From Arthrobacter sp. CAN_C5 (GTDB lineage Bacteria > Actinomycetota > Actinomycetes > Actinomycetales > Micrococcaceae), in NCBI RefSeq assembly GCF_017875735.1, contig NZ_JAGGMZ010000001.1, positions 3,534,001-3,598,000 on the forward strand: DNA of 64,000 nt. The letters are read 5' to 3'. Below, piece after piece: positions 50,817 through 60,092 of this stretch (position 1 is its first letter; every line of letters begins with the position of its first letter). The notes under the pieces were generated by a model. The model saw only the letters and a program-made list of their open reading frames with translations. It did no database searches and was not told the DNA's origin. A program made the translations under genes and the position numbers.

Positions 50817-53800
50817 GTGACCTCGGTGCTGAACAAGTTCACCCCCGCGACCCATCAGTGGTTCGCCGGGGCCTTTGCCGCGCCCACCTCCGCGCAGGAG
50901 GGGGCCTGGAACGCTATCTCGGCGGGGTCGAACGCCCTGGTGATCGCACCCACCGGCTCCGGCAAAACCCTGGCGGCGTTCCTGTGGGCACTGGACAAGT
51001 TCATCGCCGCCGGCACCGACGACTCCGGGCCGCCAGCCAAGGGGACACCGGCCACGGACAAACCGGCGACCAAGGGCGTGCCGGCGAAGAAGCGCGGCAC
51101 CAAGGTCCTCTATATTTCGCCGTTGAAGGCCCTCGGCGTCGACGTCGAACGCAATCTGCGTGCCCCCATGATCGGGATCACCCAGACGGCCAAACGGTTG
51201 GGGTTGCCCGCGCCGTCCATCACGGTGGGGGTGCGGTCCGGCGACACCTCGCAGGCGGACCGGCGGGCCCTGCTGACCCGGCCCCCGGACATCCTGATCA
51301 CCACCCCGGAATCGTTGTTCCTGATGCTGACGTCCAAGGCGCGGGAAACCCTCACCGACGTCGACACCGTCATCGTCGATGAGGTCCACGCAGTGGCGGG
51401 ATCCAAGCGCGGGGCACACCTTGCGGTGTCACTGGCCCGGCTGGATGCGCTGCTGGAGAAGCCGGTGCAGCGGATCGGGCTATCCGCCACCGTGGAACCG
51501 AAGGAAACGGTGGCCCGCTTCCTGGGCGGCAATGCGACGGTGGAAATCGTCGCCCCGCCGTCGAAAAAGCAGTGGGACCTGACCGTCACGGTGCCGGTGG
51601 AGGACATGACCGAGCTGGGCGGGCCGCCGACGCAAAACGGGGGCAATGAGCCTGACAACGACGACGCCTACGGCGCCGAGGCCGTCCCGCAGGGAAGCAT
51701 CTGGCCCCACGTCGAGGAGAAGATCGTCGACCTGATCCAGGCGAACCGCTCGACGATCGTGTTCGCCAACTCCCGTCGGCTCGCCGAACGGCTGACCGCC
51801 CGCCTGAACGAGATCCATGCCGAGCGGCTGGAAGCGGCAGCCCTGCGGGCTGCGGGACCCGACGAATCGGGTCCCGCAGCCGGACGGCCCGCAGGTCAGT
51901 GGACTGAGCAGGCACCCCCCGCCCAGCTGATGGGCCAGGCCGGCCAGACCGACGGCGCTGAGCCGCTCCTGGCGCGGGCCCATCACGGGTCGGTGTCCAA
52001 AGACCAGCGGGCGCTGATCGAGGATGACCTCAAATCCGGGCGGTTGCGCTGCGTGGTGGCAACGTCGTCGCTGGAATTGGGCATCGACATGGGTGCCGTT
52101 GACCTGGTGGTCCAGGTCGAGTCGCCCTACTCGGTGGCCAGCGGCCTGCAACGGGTGGGCCGCGCAGGGCACCAGGTGGGTGAGGTATCCCAGGGTGTCC
52201 TCTTCCCCAAGCACCGCGGCGACCTGGTGAACACCGCGGTCACCGTGGAGCGGATGCTCGCCGGGAAGATCGAGCCCCTCTACATTCCCGCGAACCCCCT
52301 GGACATCCTGGCGCAGCAGACGGTGGCAGCCGCAGCCCTGGGCACCATCGACGTGGAGGAATGGTTCGACGTCGTCCGCCGCTCCGCACCGTTTGCCACC
52401 CTGCCCCGCTCGGCGTTCGACGCGACCCTCGACCTGCTGGCCGGCCGGTACCCCTCGGACGAGTTCGCCGAGCTGCGGCCGCGGATCATCTGGGACCGGG
52501 TGGAGGGGACCATTACCGGCAGGCCTGGCGCCCAGCGCCTGGCCGTCACCTCCGGCGGGACCATTCCCGACCGCGGCCTGTTCGGCGTCTTCCTGGTGGG
52601 CTCCGCCGAACCCGGGACCGGCGGCAAACAGGGCGGACGGCGGGTTGGTGAACTCGACGAGGAGATGGTCTACGAATCCCGGGTGGGCGATGTGTTCGCC
52701 CTGGGCGCCACCAGTTGGCGGATCGAGGACATCACCCACGACCGGGTGCTCGTCTCCCCCGCCTTCGGGCAGCCGGGCAGGCTGCCGTTCTGGAAAGGCG
52801 ATTCTCTCGGCCGCCCCGTGGAACTGGGCCGCGCGGTCGGCGCGTTCGTCCGAGAAACGTCCCTCGCCTCCCCCGAGGACGCGCAGGCACGGTGCAAGGC
52901 CATCGGCCTGGACGACTGGGCCTCGGGCAACCTCCTGACCTACCTCTCCGAGCAGCGGGCGGCCACCGAAATTGTGCCCAACGACCGCACCCTGGTGGTC
53001 GAACGATTCCATGACGAGCTCGGCGACTGGCGGGTCATCCTCCACAGCCCGTTTGGCATGCCGGTGCATGCCCCCTGGGCGCTCGCCGTCGGGGCACGCC
53101 TCGAGCAGCGGTACGGCATGGACGGCTCGGCGATGGCCTCCGACGACGGGATCGTGCTGCGGGTACCCCTGATGGAGGACGAGCCGCCGGGTGCGGAGCT
53201 GTTCCTGTTCGACGCCGAGGAGCTGGACGGGATTGTGACCACCGAGGTGGGCGGCTCGGCCCTCTTCGCTTCACGGTTCCGCGAGTGTGCTGCCCGCGCC
53301 CTCCTGCTGCCCCGCCAGAACCCGGGGAAACGGTCCCCGCTCTGGCAGCAGCGGCAGCGTTCCGCGCAATTGCTCGACGTCGCCCGGAAGTACCCCACGT
53401 TCCCGATCGTGCTCGAAACGGTCCGTGAATGCCTGCAGGACGTCTACGACCTGCCCGCCCTGAAGGACATTGCCGCGAGCATTGAACGCCGGGAACTGCG
53501 GATCGTGGAGACCACCACCTCCCAGCCGTCGCCCTTCGCCCGCTCCATGCTGTTCGGCTACGTGGCGTCGTTCCTCTACGAGGGGGACTCGCCCCTGGCC
53601 GAACGGCGGGCAGCCGCCCTCTCCCTGGACCCCACCCTGCTCAACGAGCTTCTGGGACGGGCCGAACTGCGTGAGCTCCTCGACCCGGGGGTGATCACCT
53701 CCACGGAAAGCGAACTGCAGCGTCTCGCCCCGGACCGCCTGGTGCGTGGGCTTGAGGGGGTGGCCGACCTGCTCAGACTCCTCGGGCCCCTGACCACCCG

Positions 53801-55661
53801 TGAGGTGGCCGAGCGCTTCGAAACTCCCGAAGAATCCGGCGATACCCCGGCCGTCGACCTGGTGGGCCCGTTGCTCACACAACTGGTGCAGGCCAACCGT
53901 GCGCTGCAGGTGTTCGTCGCCGGTGAGGAACGCTGGTCCGCGGTCGAGGATGCCGCCAGGCTGCGCGACGCGCTCGGGGTCCCGTTGCCGATGGGGATTC
54001 CGCTCGCGTTCATTGAACCTGTCGCGGATCCCCTCGGGGACCTGGTGGGGCGCTACGCTCGCACCCACGGGCCGTTCACCGTCGTCGAAACGGCGCAGCG
54101 CCTGGGCCTGGGTGTTGCCGTGGTGCTGACCGCCCTGCAACGCCTCGCCGCCGACGGCCGGGTGGTGGAGGGCGAGTTCCGCCCGGTTGCCTCCCTCCCG
54201 GAGAGTACCTCGGAGACCACCCACACCGCGGCCCCCAGCGAATGGTGCGACGTCGAAGTGCTCCGCAGGCTCCGCCGCCGTTCCCTGGCCGCGCTCCGGC
54301 AGGAAGTGGAACCAGTGGATCCCGCCGCCTACGGAAGGTTCCTTCCCGCCTGGCAGCATGTCGGGTCCACCCTGCGCGGACTTGACGGTGTGGCCACCGT
54401 CGTCGACCAGCTTTCAGGGGTGCCTATCCCCGCGTCCGCCTGGGAACCGCTGATCCTCGGGTCCCGGGTGGCCAACTACACTCCGGCGATGCTTGACGAG
54501 CTGACGGCTACCGGGGAGGTGGTCTGGTCCGGTGACGGTTCCCTGCCCGGCAACGACGGGTGGATTGCCCTGCACCTCGCGGAGAACGCGCCGCTCACCC
54601 TCCGCCCCGACCCCGTGTTCGACCCTTCCGCCCTGCAACTGAACCTGCTCGAACTGCTGAACCGGGGCGGCGCGTATTTCTTCCGGCAGCTCGTGGAGTC
54701 CCTGGACTCCACGGCGCCCCTGAATGACACCGAGGTGGTCAACGCCCTGTGGGAACTGGTGTGGGCCGGGCGGATCAGCAACGACACCTTCACTCCGGTG
54801 CGCAGCCTGCTCGCCGGTGGCAAGACCGCTCACAAACAGCGTGCCGCCCCACCCCGCGCGCGATCCTCCCGGCTGGGACGGCTCGGTCGTGCCCCCGGGG
54901 CATCGCTGACCGGTTCCTCCCTGCGGATGTCAGGGGCCGACGACGGCGCCCGCGGCTACCAGCGCAGCACCCCGCCGATGGCGGCCGGACGGTGGACCAT
55001 GCTGCCGCCCGTGGAAGCGGAGACCACCGTCCACGCGCACGCCACCGCCGAGCTGCTCCTGGACCGGTACGGGGTTGTCACCCGCGGCTCGGTGGGTAGC
55101 GAGGGCACCCCCGGCGGCTTCGGCCTGCAATACAAAGTCCTGGCCCGGCTCGAAGAGATGGGCCGGTGCCGGCGCGGGTATTTCATCGAACACCTCGGCG
55201 CCGCCCAGTTCGCGGTTCCCGCAACCGTTGACCGGCTCCGCTCGTTCGGCGGCGACGCCCAGCAGGAACGGCGCCCGGGTGAGGACCCCGGCGTCGTGCG
55301 GTCCTCGATCGCCCTCGCGGCAACGGACCCGGCCAATCCCTACGGGGCGGCCCTGGCGTGGCCCTCCTCCGATGGCGGGCACCGTCCGGGCCGGAAAGCT
55401 GGCGCGCTGGTGATTCTGCAGGACGGGCGCCTGGCCCTGTATGTCGAGCGGGGCGGGAAGACGGTGCTGGCGTTCACCGAGGATTCGGCAGCGCTGCACG
55501 CCGCGGCCGGTGCCCTGGTTGCCATCATCCGCCGCGGCGCGGCCGAGAAGATGGCGATCGAGAAGGTCAACGGGGAACCGGTGCTGGACTCGGAGGTGGG
55601 CCGCGCGCTGACCGCTGCGGGTTTCTACTCCACCCCGCGGGGACTGAGGATTCGTGCCTGA
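50817..55661 (+). CDS. lhr: Large ATP-dependent helicase Lhr (full-length Lhr with C-terminal extension)
   Basis: 1614-aa superfamily 2 helicase that moves 3'-5' on single-stranded DNA and unwinds RNA:DNA hybrids in damage response. Q-region FAAPTSAQEGAW, Walker A IAPTGSGKTLAAF, motif II VDEVHAVAGSKRG, motif III GLSATV, motif V TSSLELGIDMGAV, motif VI QRVGRAGHQ. The Lhr-core winged helix and the long C-terminal half (about 850-1614) are present, as in the mycobacterial protein (about 1500 aa). A low-complexity insertion (about 340-390) separates the two RecA lobes. GTG 50817 begins the family-like VTSVLNKFTPATHQWFAGAF. It overlaps nei by 8 nt. Confidence 0.93.
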   Translation: MTSVLNKFTPATHQWFAGAFAAPTSAQEGAWNAISAGSNALVIAPTGSGKTLAAFLWALDKFIAAGTDDSGPPAKGTPATDKPATKGVPAKKRGTKVLYISPLKALGVDVERNLRAPMIGITQTAKRLGLPAPSITVGVRSGDTSQADRRALLTRPPDILITTPESLFLMLTSKARETLTDVDTVIVDEVHAVAGSKRGAHLAVSLARLDALLEKPVQRIGLSATVEPKETVARFLGGNATVEIVAPPSKKQWDLTVTVPVEDMTELGGPPTQNGGNEPDNDDAYGAEAVPQGSIWPHVEEKIVDLIQANRSTIVFANSRRLAERLTARLNEIHAERLEAAALRAAGPDESGPAAGRPAGQWTEQAPPAQLMGQAGQTDGAEPLLARAHHGSVSKDQRALIEDDLKSGRLRCVVATSSLELGIDMGAVDLVVQVESPYSVASGLQRVGRAGHQVGEVSQGVLFPKHRGDLVNTAVTVERMLAGKIEPLYIPANPLDILAQQTVAAAALGTIDVEEWFDVVRRSAPFATLPRSAFDATLDLLAGRYPSDEFAELRPRIIWDRVEGTITGRPGAQRLAVTSGGTIPDRGLFGVFLVGSAEPGTGGKQGGRRVGELDEEMVYESRVGDVFALGATSWRIEDITHDRVLVSPAFGQPGRLPFWKGDSLGRPVELGRAVGAFVRETSLASPEDAQARCKAIGLDDWASGNLLTYLSEQRAATEIVPNDRTLVVERFHDELGDWRVILHSPFGMPVHAPWALAVGARLEQRYGMDGSAMASDDGIVLRVPLMEDEPPGAELFLFDAEELDGIVTTEVGGSALFASRFRECAARALLLPRQNPGKRSPLWQQRQRSAQLLDVARKYPTFPIVLETVRECLQDVYDLPALKDIAASIERRELRIVETTTSQPSPFARSMLFGYVASFLYEGDSPLAERRAAALSLDPTLLNELLGRAELRELLDPGVITSTESELQRLAPDRLVRGLEGVADLLRLLGPLTTREVAERFETPEESGDTPAVDLVGPLLTQLVQANRALQVFVAGEERWSAVEDAARLRDALGVPLPMGIPLAFIEPVADPLGDLVGRYARTHGPFTVVETAQRLGLGVAVVLTALQRLAADGRVVEGEFRPVASLPESTSETTHTAAPSEWCDVEVLRRLRRRSLAALRQEVEPVDPAAYGRFLPAWQHVGSTLRGLDGVATVVDQLSGVPIPASAWEPLILGSRVANYTPAMLDELTATGEVVWSGDGSLPGNDGWIALHLAENAPLTLRPDPVFDPSALQLNLLELLNRGGAYFFRQLVESLDSTAPLNDTEVVNALWELVWAGRISNDTFTPVRSLLAGGKTAHKQRAAPPRARSSRLGRLGRAPGASLTGSSLRMSGADDGARGYQRSTPPMAAGRWTMLPPVEAETTVHAHATAELLLDRYGVVTRGSVGSEGTPGGFGLQYKVLARLEEMGRCRRGYFIEHLGAAQFAVPATVDRLRSFGGDAQQERRPGEDPGVVRSSIALAATDPANPYGAALAWPSSDGGHRPGRKAGALVILQDGRLALYVERGGKTVLAFTEDSAALHAAAGALVAIIRRGAAEKMAIEKVNGEPVLDSEVGRALTAAGFYSTPRGLRIRA

Positions 55662-56460
55662 GGGGGATACCGTCTGGCGGGCGGCACGCGAGCTGAACGC
55701 GGCCCTCGCGGGCCGCACGCTGACCCGGTGCGATATCCGGGTCCCGAAGTTCGCGACGGTGGACTTCACCGGCGAAACGGTGCAGAACGTGGTGGCACGG
55801 GGCAAACACCTGCTGATCCGGGTGGGCGGCGAGGACGGGTGGACCATCCACTCGCACCTGAAGATGGAGGGCCTGTGGCATATCTACGCCAAGGGGGCCA
55901 AGTGGCGCCGTCCGGCGTTCAAGGCGCGCTGCATCCTGGAGACCCCCGACTCCGCAGCGGTCGGTTTTGAACTGGGTTTCCTGAAGGTCCTCCCCCGCTC
56001 CGCCGAGGAAGAAGCTGTGGGGTATCTGGGTCCGGACCTGCTGGGCCCGGACTGGGATCCCGAGGAGGCGCTGCGCCGGCTCCGCACCCAGCCGGACCGC
56101 CCCATCGGGCTGGCCCTGCTGGACCAGCGGAACCTGGCGGGGATCGGGAACGTGTATCGGTGTGAGCTGTGTTTCCTCGCCGGGGTCCACCCGCTGACCC
56201 CGGTGGCGGGAGTCAGGGACCTCCCCCGGATGGTGGCGCTGGCGAAGAAACTTCTGGAGGCCAACAAGGCACGGTCCACCCGGGCGACCACCGGGAATCT
56301 GAGGGGGAACACCCTGTGGGTGTACGGCAGGGAACACCGCGGTTGCCTGCGCTGCGGCACCCGGGTCACACTGGAACAGCTCGGGGACAACGAACTGGAA
56401 CTGCGCGACCTGTATTACTGCCCGTACTGTCAGCCCGCCAGCACGGCGGCCGCCGAATGA
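55654..56460 (+). CDS. nei: Endonuclease VIII-like DNA glycosylase (Fpg/Nei family)
   Basis: Removes oxidised bases and nicks the abasic site; 268 aa. The catalytic N-terminus is PEGDTVW (Pro2/Glu3 after Met removal), a Lys in ARGKHLLIRV, the helix-two-turn-helix around DQRNLAGIGNVYRCE, and a C-terminal zinc finger CLRCGTRV...YYCPYCQ. The PEGDTV start marks the Nei group and not Fpg (PELPEV). GTG 55654 lies inside the end of lhr (8-nt overlap), matching the lhr-nei pair of mycobacteria, so the two are one repair operon. Confidence 0.94.
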   Translation: MPEGDTVWRAARELNAALAGRTLTRCDIRVPKFATVDFTGETVQNVVARGKHLLIRVGGEDGWTIHSHLKMEGLWHIYAKGAKWRRPAFKARCILETPDSAAVGFELGFLKVLPRSAEEEAVGYLGPDLLGPDWDPEEALRRLRTQPDRPIGLALLDQRNLAGIGNVYRCELCFLAGVHPLTPVAGVRDLPRMVALAKKLLEANKARSTRATTGNLRGNTLWVYGREHRGCLRCGTRVTLEQLGDNELELRDLYYCPYCQPASTAAAE

Positions 56461-56488
56461 GTTCACCGACCATCACCCGAGGGGGCCT

Positions 56489-58438
56489 ATGAGCTGGGCA
56501 GCGACCCTCCCGGCGTTCGTGGTGGCACTCGCCGTCGTGTTCGGACCCGGCCTGGCCTGGGGGGCCGCGCTGGGTCTGCGACGGCTGACCCTGCTGGCCC
56601 TCGCCGGGCCTTTCAGCATCACCGCCGTGGTGCTGTCCGCCGAGGTCGCAGCCTTCGCCGGCGTGGGCTGGTCACTACCGCCGGTGCTGGCGGTCACAGC
56701 GGTTGTCGCCGGAGCGCTCTGGTTCCTGCGCCGACAGTTCGGGCACCTGATTCATGGTCCCCCCATGCCTGCCGAGCCGACCGCCCGCTGGCGGCTGGTG
56801 TTCACCGCGTGGGCAGTTGCTGCGGTGCCGGTAGCTGCGGTGATGTTCTGGATGTTCGGCGCACCCGAAAACATCGCCCAGTCCCACGACAACATTTTCC
56901 ATCTCAATGCCCTGCGGTACATCACCGAAACGGGCAATTCGTCGTCGTTGACCCTGGGGTACCTGGGGACCCGGGAGGGCACGTTCTACCCTGCGGGGTG
57001 GCACGCCGTGGTCTCCCTGGTGATCGCCACCGCCGGCATCCCCCTCACCGCCGCAATCAATGTGACCAACCTGGTGCTGATCACCGGCATCTGGAGCGTC
57101 GGTTGCCTGTTCCTGGTCAGCCGTCTCACCGGTGAACGTGCGCTTCCCCTCCTGGTTGCCGGCGTGCTCTCCACCGCCTACAGCTCCTTTCCCTACCTGC
57201 TCCTCGAGTTCGGCGTGGTCTACCCGTTCATGCTGTCCATCGCCATCCTTCCCGCCGCGCTGGGACTCGTGATCCAGCTGATCCGCGCCGGTACCGAGGT
57301 GTCCCTCACCCGTGCCGGGAGTGCCCTGCTGCTCCTGGGTCTCCTCCCGGGACTGCTGCTGGCACACCCCTCGTCCCTGCTGGGGCTCCTCGCGCTGGCT
57401 GCCCCGGCCGTCCTTTCGGTGGCGTTAGCCCGGATCCGGAACAGCAGCGGCCGACGTCGGCTGGCCGCGGCGTCCGGGGCTGCGGCATTTTTGGTGCTCA
57501 CCGCCGTGCTGTGGATGACGGTGCGGCCCGCACGGAGCAGCGCCGAGAACTGGGCACAGATGGGCGACGCCGGAGGAGCCGTCTCGGAGGTGCTGTTCCA
57601 CGGCCCGTTGGGACGCCCGGTGGCACTCTTGGTCACGGTGCTCACCGCGGTGGGTGCCGCCGTCGTCCTCTACCTGCGCAGCCATCGGTGGGTCATCGCC
57701 ATGTACCTCGTGGCTGGCGCGCTGTTCGTGCTCGGCAGCTGGCAGGAAGCCCCCACCCTGCGGTGGATTGTCGCGGGCGTCTGGTACAACGATTACTTCC
57801 GGATCAGCGCCATGCTCGCGCCGGCGGGGATCCTGGTGGCCAGTATCGGCGGGGTCGCACTGGCCCAGACACTGATCCTGGGTCTGCAGAGCCTACGCGC
57901 CCGGCGGGGCAGCCCCGAGCCCGCGTGGTTCCTCCCGGCGGCGTCGGCGGTCCTCGTGGTGATCGGCCTGGCGGTCGCACCGCTCTTCGCGGTACAGCGC
58001 GCAGTCAGTGAGGCAGCCTTCCATTACCGGTACACCGAGGATTCCCGGCTGCTGACCATCGATGAGCTGACGCTGCTGGAACGGCTCCCGGAGCAGGTCC
58101 CAGCCGATGCGGTGATCGCGGGTAACCCCTTGACCGGCGCCTCGCTGTCCTACGCCTTCGCCGGCCGGCAGTCGCTGCTCCCCTACGGCACCAATCCCGC
58201 CACCGAGGAGGCCCGCACCGTCTTCGGCTATCTCGACACCATGCGGCTGAACCCTTCGGTCTGCGACGCGGTGCGCAGCACCAACACAGCGTTTGTGCTG
58301 GACTTCGGGACGGCTTCCGTGCACGGCGGGCAGGTGGTTCCCTTCGCCGGCCTGACTGACCTCTCCCTGGCGGGCGGCTTTGAGCTGGTGGACCGCGAAG
58401 GGGAGGCGTCGCTGTACCGGATTGTGGGGTGCAACTAA
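56489..58438 (+). CDS. Polytopic membrane protein, DUF6541-like
   Basis: 649 aa with about 12-14 membrane helices in the first 500 residues and an extracytoplasmic C-terminal part (about 505-649). An Asp/Asn-containing first loop (PENIAQSHDNIFHLNALRYI and TREGTFYPAGWHAVVSLVIA) looks like the acceptor site region of GT-C glycosyltransferases. It resembles the actinobacterial DUF6541 proteins; a glycosyltransferase role is inferred. ATG 56489, GAGGGGG upstream; it begins 28 bp after nei. Confidence 0.8.
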   Translation: MSWAATLPAFVVALAVVFGPGLAWGAALGLRRLTLLALAGPFSITAVVLSAEVAAFAGVGWSLPPVLAVTAVVAGALWFLRRQFGHLIHGPPMPAEPTARWRLVFTAWAVAAVPVAAVMFWMFGAPENIAQSHDNIFHLNALRYITETGNSSSLTLGYLGTREGTFYPAGWHAVVSLVIATAGIPLTAAINVTNLVLITGIWSVGCLFLVSRLTGERALPLLVAGVLSTAYSSFPYLLLEFGVVYPFMLSIAILPAALGLVIQLIRAGTEVSLTRAGSALLLLGLLPGLLLAHPSSLLGLLALAAPAVLSVALARIRNSSGRRRLAAASGAAAFLVLTAVLWMTVRPARSSAENWAQMGDAGGAVSEVLFHGPLGRPVALLVTVLTAVGAAVVLYLRSHRWVIAMYLVAGALFVLGSWQEAPTLRWIVAGVWYNDYFRISAMLAPAGILVASIGGVALAQTLILGLQSLRARRGSPEPAWFLPAASAVLVVIGLAVAPLFAVQRAVSEAAFHYRYTEDSRLLTIDELTLLERLPEQVPADAVIAGNPLTGASLSYAFAGRQSLLPYGTNPATEEARTVFGYLDTMRLNPSVCDAVRSTNTAFVLDFGTASVHGGQVVPFAGLTDLSLAGGFELVDREGEASLYRIVGCN

Positions 58439-58467
58439 GACCGGGCAGCCCGGGGACCGCACACGCG

Positions 58468-58473
58468 TACCCT
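58468..58473 (+). promoter_or_regulatory. Predicted -10 element of the pseudouridine synthase gene (leaderless)
   Basis: TACCCT, 6 nt (AGATAG), then the GTG at 58480. Confidence 0.5.
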
Positions 58474-58479
58474 AGATAG

Positions 58480-59391
58480 GTGATGCAATCCCCCCTTCCC
58501 GTCCGCAACGGTGTCAACGCCACCCGGTTGCGCCTGCCCTCTGAGGGCCCCTGGGGGACCGCGCTCGACTACATTCTGGACCGCTGGGACCACGTCGATC
58601 CCGAAGGCATCGCCACCCGGTTCGACCGCGGTGAGGTGGTCGCCCTGAACGGGGAGCGGCTCACCCGGACCACGCCCCTCACCGAGCACACCTTCGTCTG
58701 GTATTACCGGGAGTTGCCGGTCGAGGAGCGGCTCCCGGTCGAGGTGGGCATACTGCACCAGGACGAAAACCTGCTGGTGGTCGACAAGCCGCATTTCCTG
58801 CCCACCACGCCGGGCGGCCGGTACGTCGCGGAATCCGCGCTGGTCCGGCTCCGCGTCCTACTGGACCTGCCCGACCTGATCCCCATGCACCGGCTCGACC
58901 GGCTGACGGCCGGCATTCTGCTCTTCTCCACCAACCCGGCGACCCGCGGAAACTATCAGTTGCTCTTCGAGAACCGGCTCATCTCCAAGGAGTATGAGGC
59001 TGCCGCCCCCGTGGACCCCTGCCTGGACCTGATGGCGCAGCCGCGGGTGGTCCGCAGCCGCATCGTCAAGAGCCGCACGTACCTCCTCGCCCAGGAGGTG
59101 GACGGGGAACCCAACACGGAAACCCTGGTGCACCTGGTGGAGGACCGCAATGGCCGCGGCCGCTACCGCCTCACCCCCCACACCGGGAAGACCCACCAGT
59201 TGCGCCTGCACATGGCCGGTCTTGGACTGGGGATCGTGAACGACCCCTTCTACCCGGTGCTGCTCCCCCAGGCCCCCGACGACTACAGCAAGCCACTGCA
59301 ACTCGTTGCCAAAAGTATCGCTTTCACCGACCCGCTCAGCGGCGCCGAACGGCGCTTCGACAGCCGGTTGAGCCTGCAGGACTTCGGCTAG
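58480..59391 (+). CDS. RluA-family RNA pseudouridine synthase
   Basis: 303 aa. The catalytic motif is HRLDRLTAGILLF with the nucleophilic Asp; LVVDKPHFLPTTPGG and TPHTGKTHQLRLHMA complete the family pattern. The N-terminal 90 residues replace the S4 domain with a degenerate version (ALDYILDRWDHVDPEGIATR). Which uridine in rRNA or tRNA it modifies is unknown. The start is GTG 58480 or the following ATG 58483. Confidence 0.9.
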   Translation: MMQSPLPVRNGVNATRLRLPSEGPWGTALDYILDRWDHVDPEGIATRFDRGEVVALNGERLTRTTPLTEHTFVWYYRELPVEERLPVEVGILHQDENLLVVDKPHFLPTTPGGRYVAESALVRLRVLLDLPDLIPMHRLDRLTAGILLFSTNPATRGNYQLLFENRLISKEYEAAAPVDPCLDLMAQPRVVRSRIVKSRTYLLAQEVDGEPNTETLVHLVEDRNGRGRYRLTPHTGKTHQLRLHMAGLGLGIVNDPFYPVLLPQAPDDYSKPLQLVAKSIAFTDPLSGAERRFDSRLSLQDFG

Positions 59392-59432
59392 GAGCCGTTC
59401 CACCCCCTAGACCTCACCCCACCGGTCCCCTG

Positions 59433-59438
59433 TAGATT
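59433..59438 (+). promoter_or_regulatory. Predicted -10 element of the DedA gene (leaderless)
   Basis: TAGATT, 6 nt (GGAAAA), then the GTG at 59445. Confidence 0.5.
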
Positions 59439-59444
59439 GGAAAA

Positions 59445-60092
59445 GTGGATCTCACCGATCTCGGAGCATGGTCGCCGCTGTTCCATCCCCTGACTTTCAT
59501 AGTCGTAGTCGTCGACGTGTTCATCCCCGCCGTGCCCTCGGAGTTCCTGGTGATCGCCTCGGGCACCATGGCGTCCGAAGGGACACTGCTCCTCCCCATC
59601 GCCCTGCTGACAGCCACGCTCGGAAGCTGGCTGGGCGACATCATCCTGTATCTGCTCTTCCGCAACCGGTTGACCTTGTGGCTGGACAAGTTCAGGTGGG
59701 GCCGCGCCATTCACCGCAGCATCCGCACGGCAGTGGAAAAGGCAGGCAAGTCTCCCACCTACGCCGGTCTCATCGCCCTCAGATTCCTTCCCGCGGGCCG
59801 GACCGCGGGCGTGGCAGCGGCCGGGATCGCCGACCTTCCGCTGCGGCCGTTTCTCGCGTGCGCCGCCGTCGGCGGTATTCTATGGTCCTGCTGGTTGGTG
59901 ATGTTGGGGTATGTCACCGATGCCACCACGGGCTTCCCGTTGTGGGTGAGTGCCCTCCTCGGAATGGGGGTAGGTACTCTGGTGGGACTTGTAATTGCTG
60001 CATTCCTCGCGCTCAAGCAACGCCGGAAGGGTAAGACAACCGATGAGCACCCCGACGCCGCCCACCCCCCGGCTGCCAGCCAAACCGACTAG
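59445..60092 (+). CDS. DedA/VTT-family membrane protein
   Basis: 215 aa with about five membrane segments. The VTT-domain signatures are VFIPAVPSEFLVIASGTMAS, ATLGSWLGDIILYLLFR and LRFLPAGRTAGVAAAGIADL; the conserved Arg in F-x-x-G-R is present (LPAGRTAG). DedA proteins move undecaprenyl phosphate or phosphatidylethanolamine across the membrane and affect proton-motive force. The tail (about 190-215) is polar. GTG start, no ribosome site. The next gene starts inside it (50-nt overlap). Confidence 0.9.
   Translation: MDLTDLGAWSPLFHPLTFIVVVVDVFIPAVPSEFLVIASGTMASEGTLLLPIALLTATLGSWLGDIILYLLFRNRLTLWLDKFRWGRAIHRSIRTAVEKAGKSPTYAGLIALRFLPAGRTAGVAAAGIADLPLRPFLACAAVGGILWSCWLVMLGYVTDATTGFPLWVSALLGMGVGTLVGLVIAAFLALKQRRKGKTTDEHPDAAHPPAASQTD

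Noticed and set aside
51480..54359. Two long minus-strand frames (529 and 362 codons)
   Set aside because: Both are antisense of lhr, produced by the lack of AT-rich stop codons in high-GC DNA.
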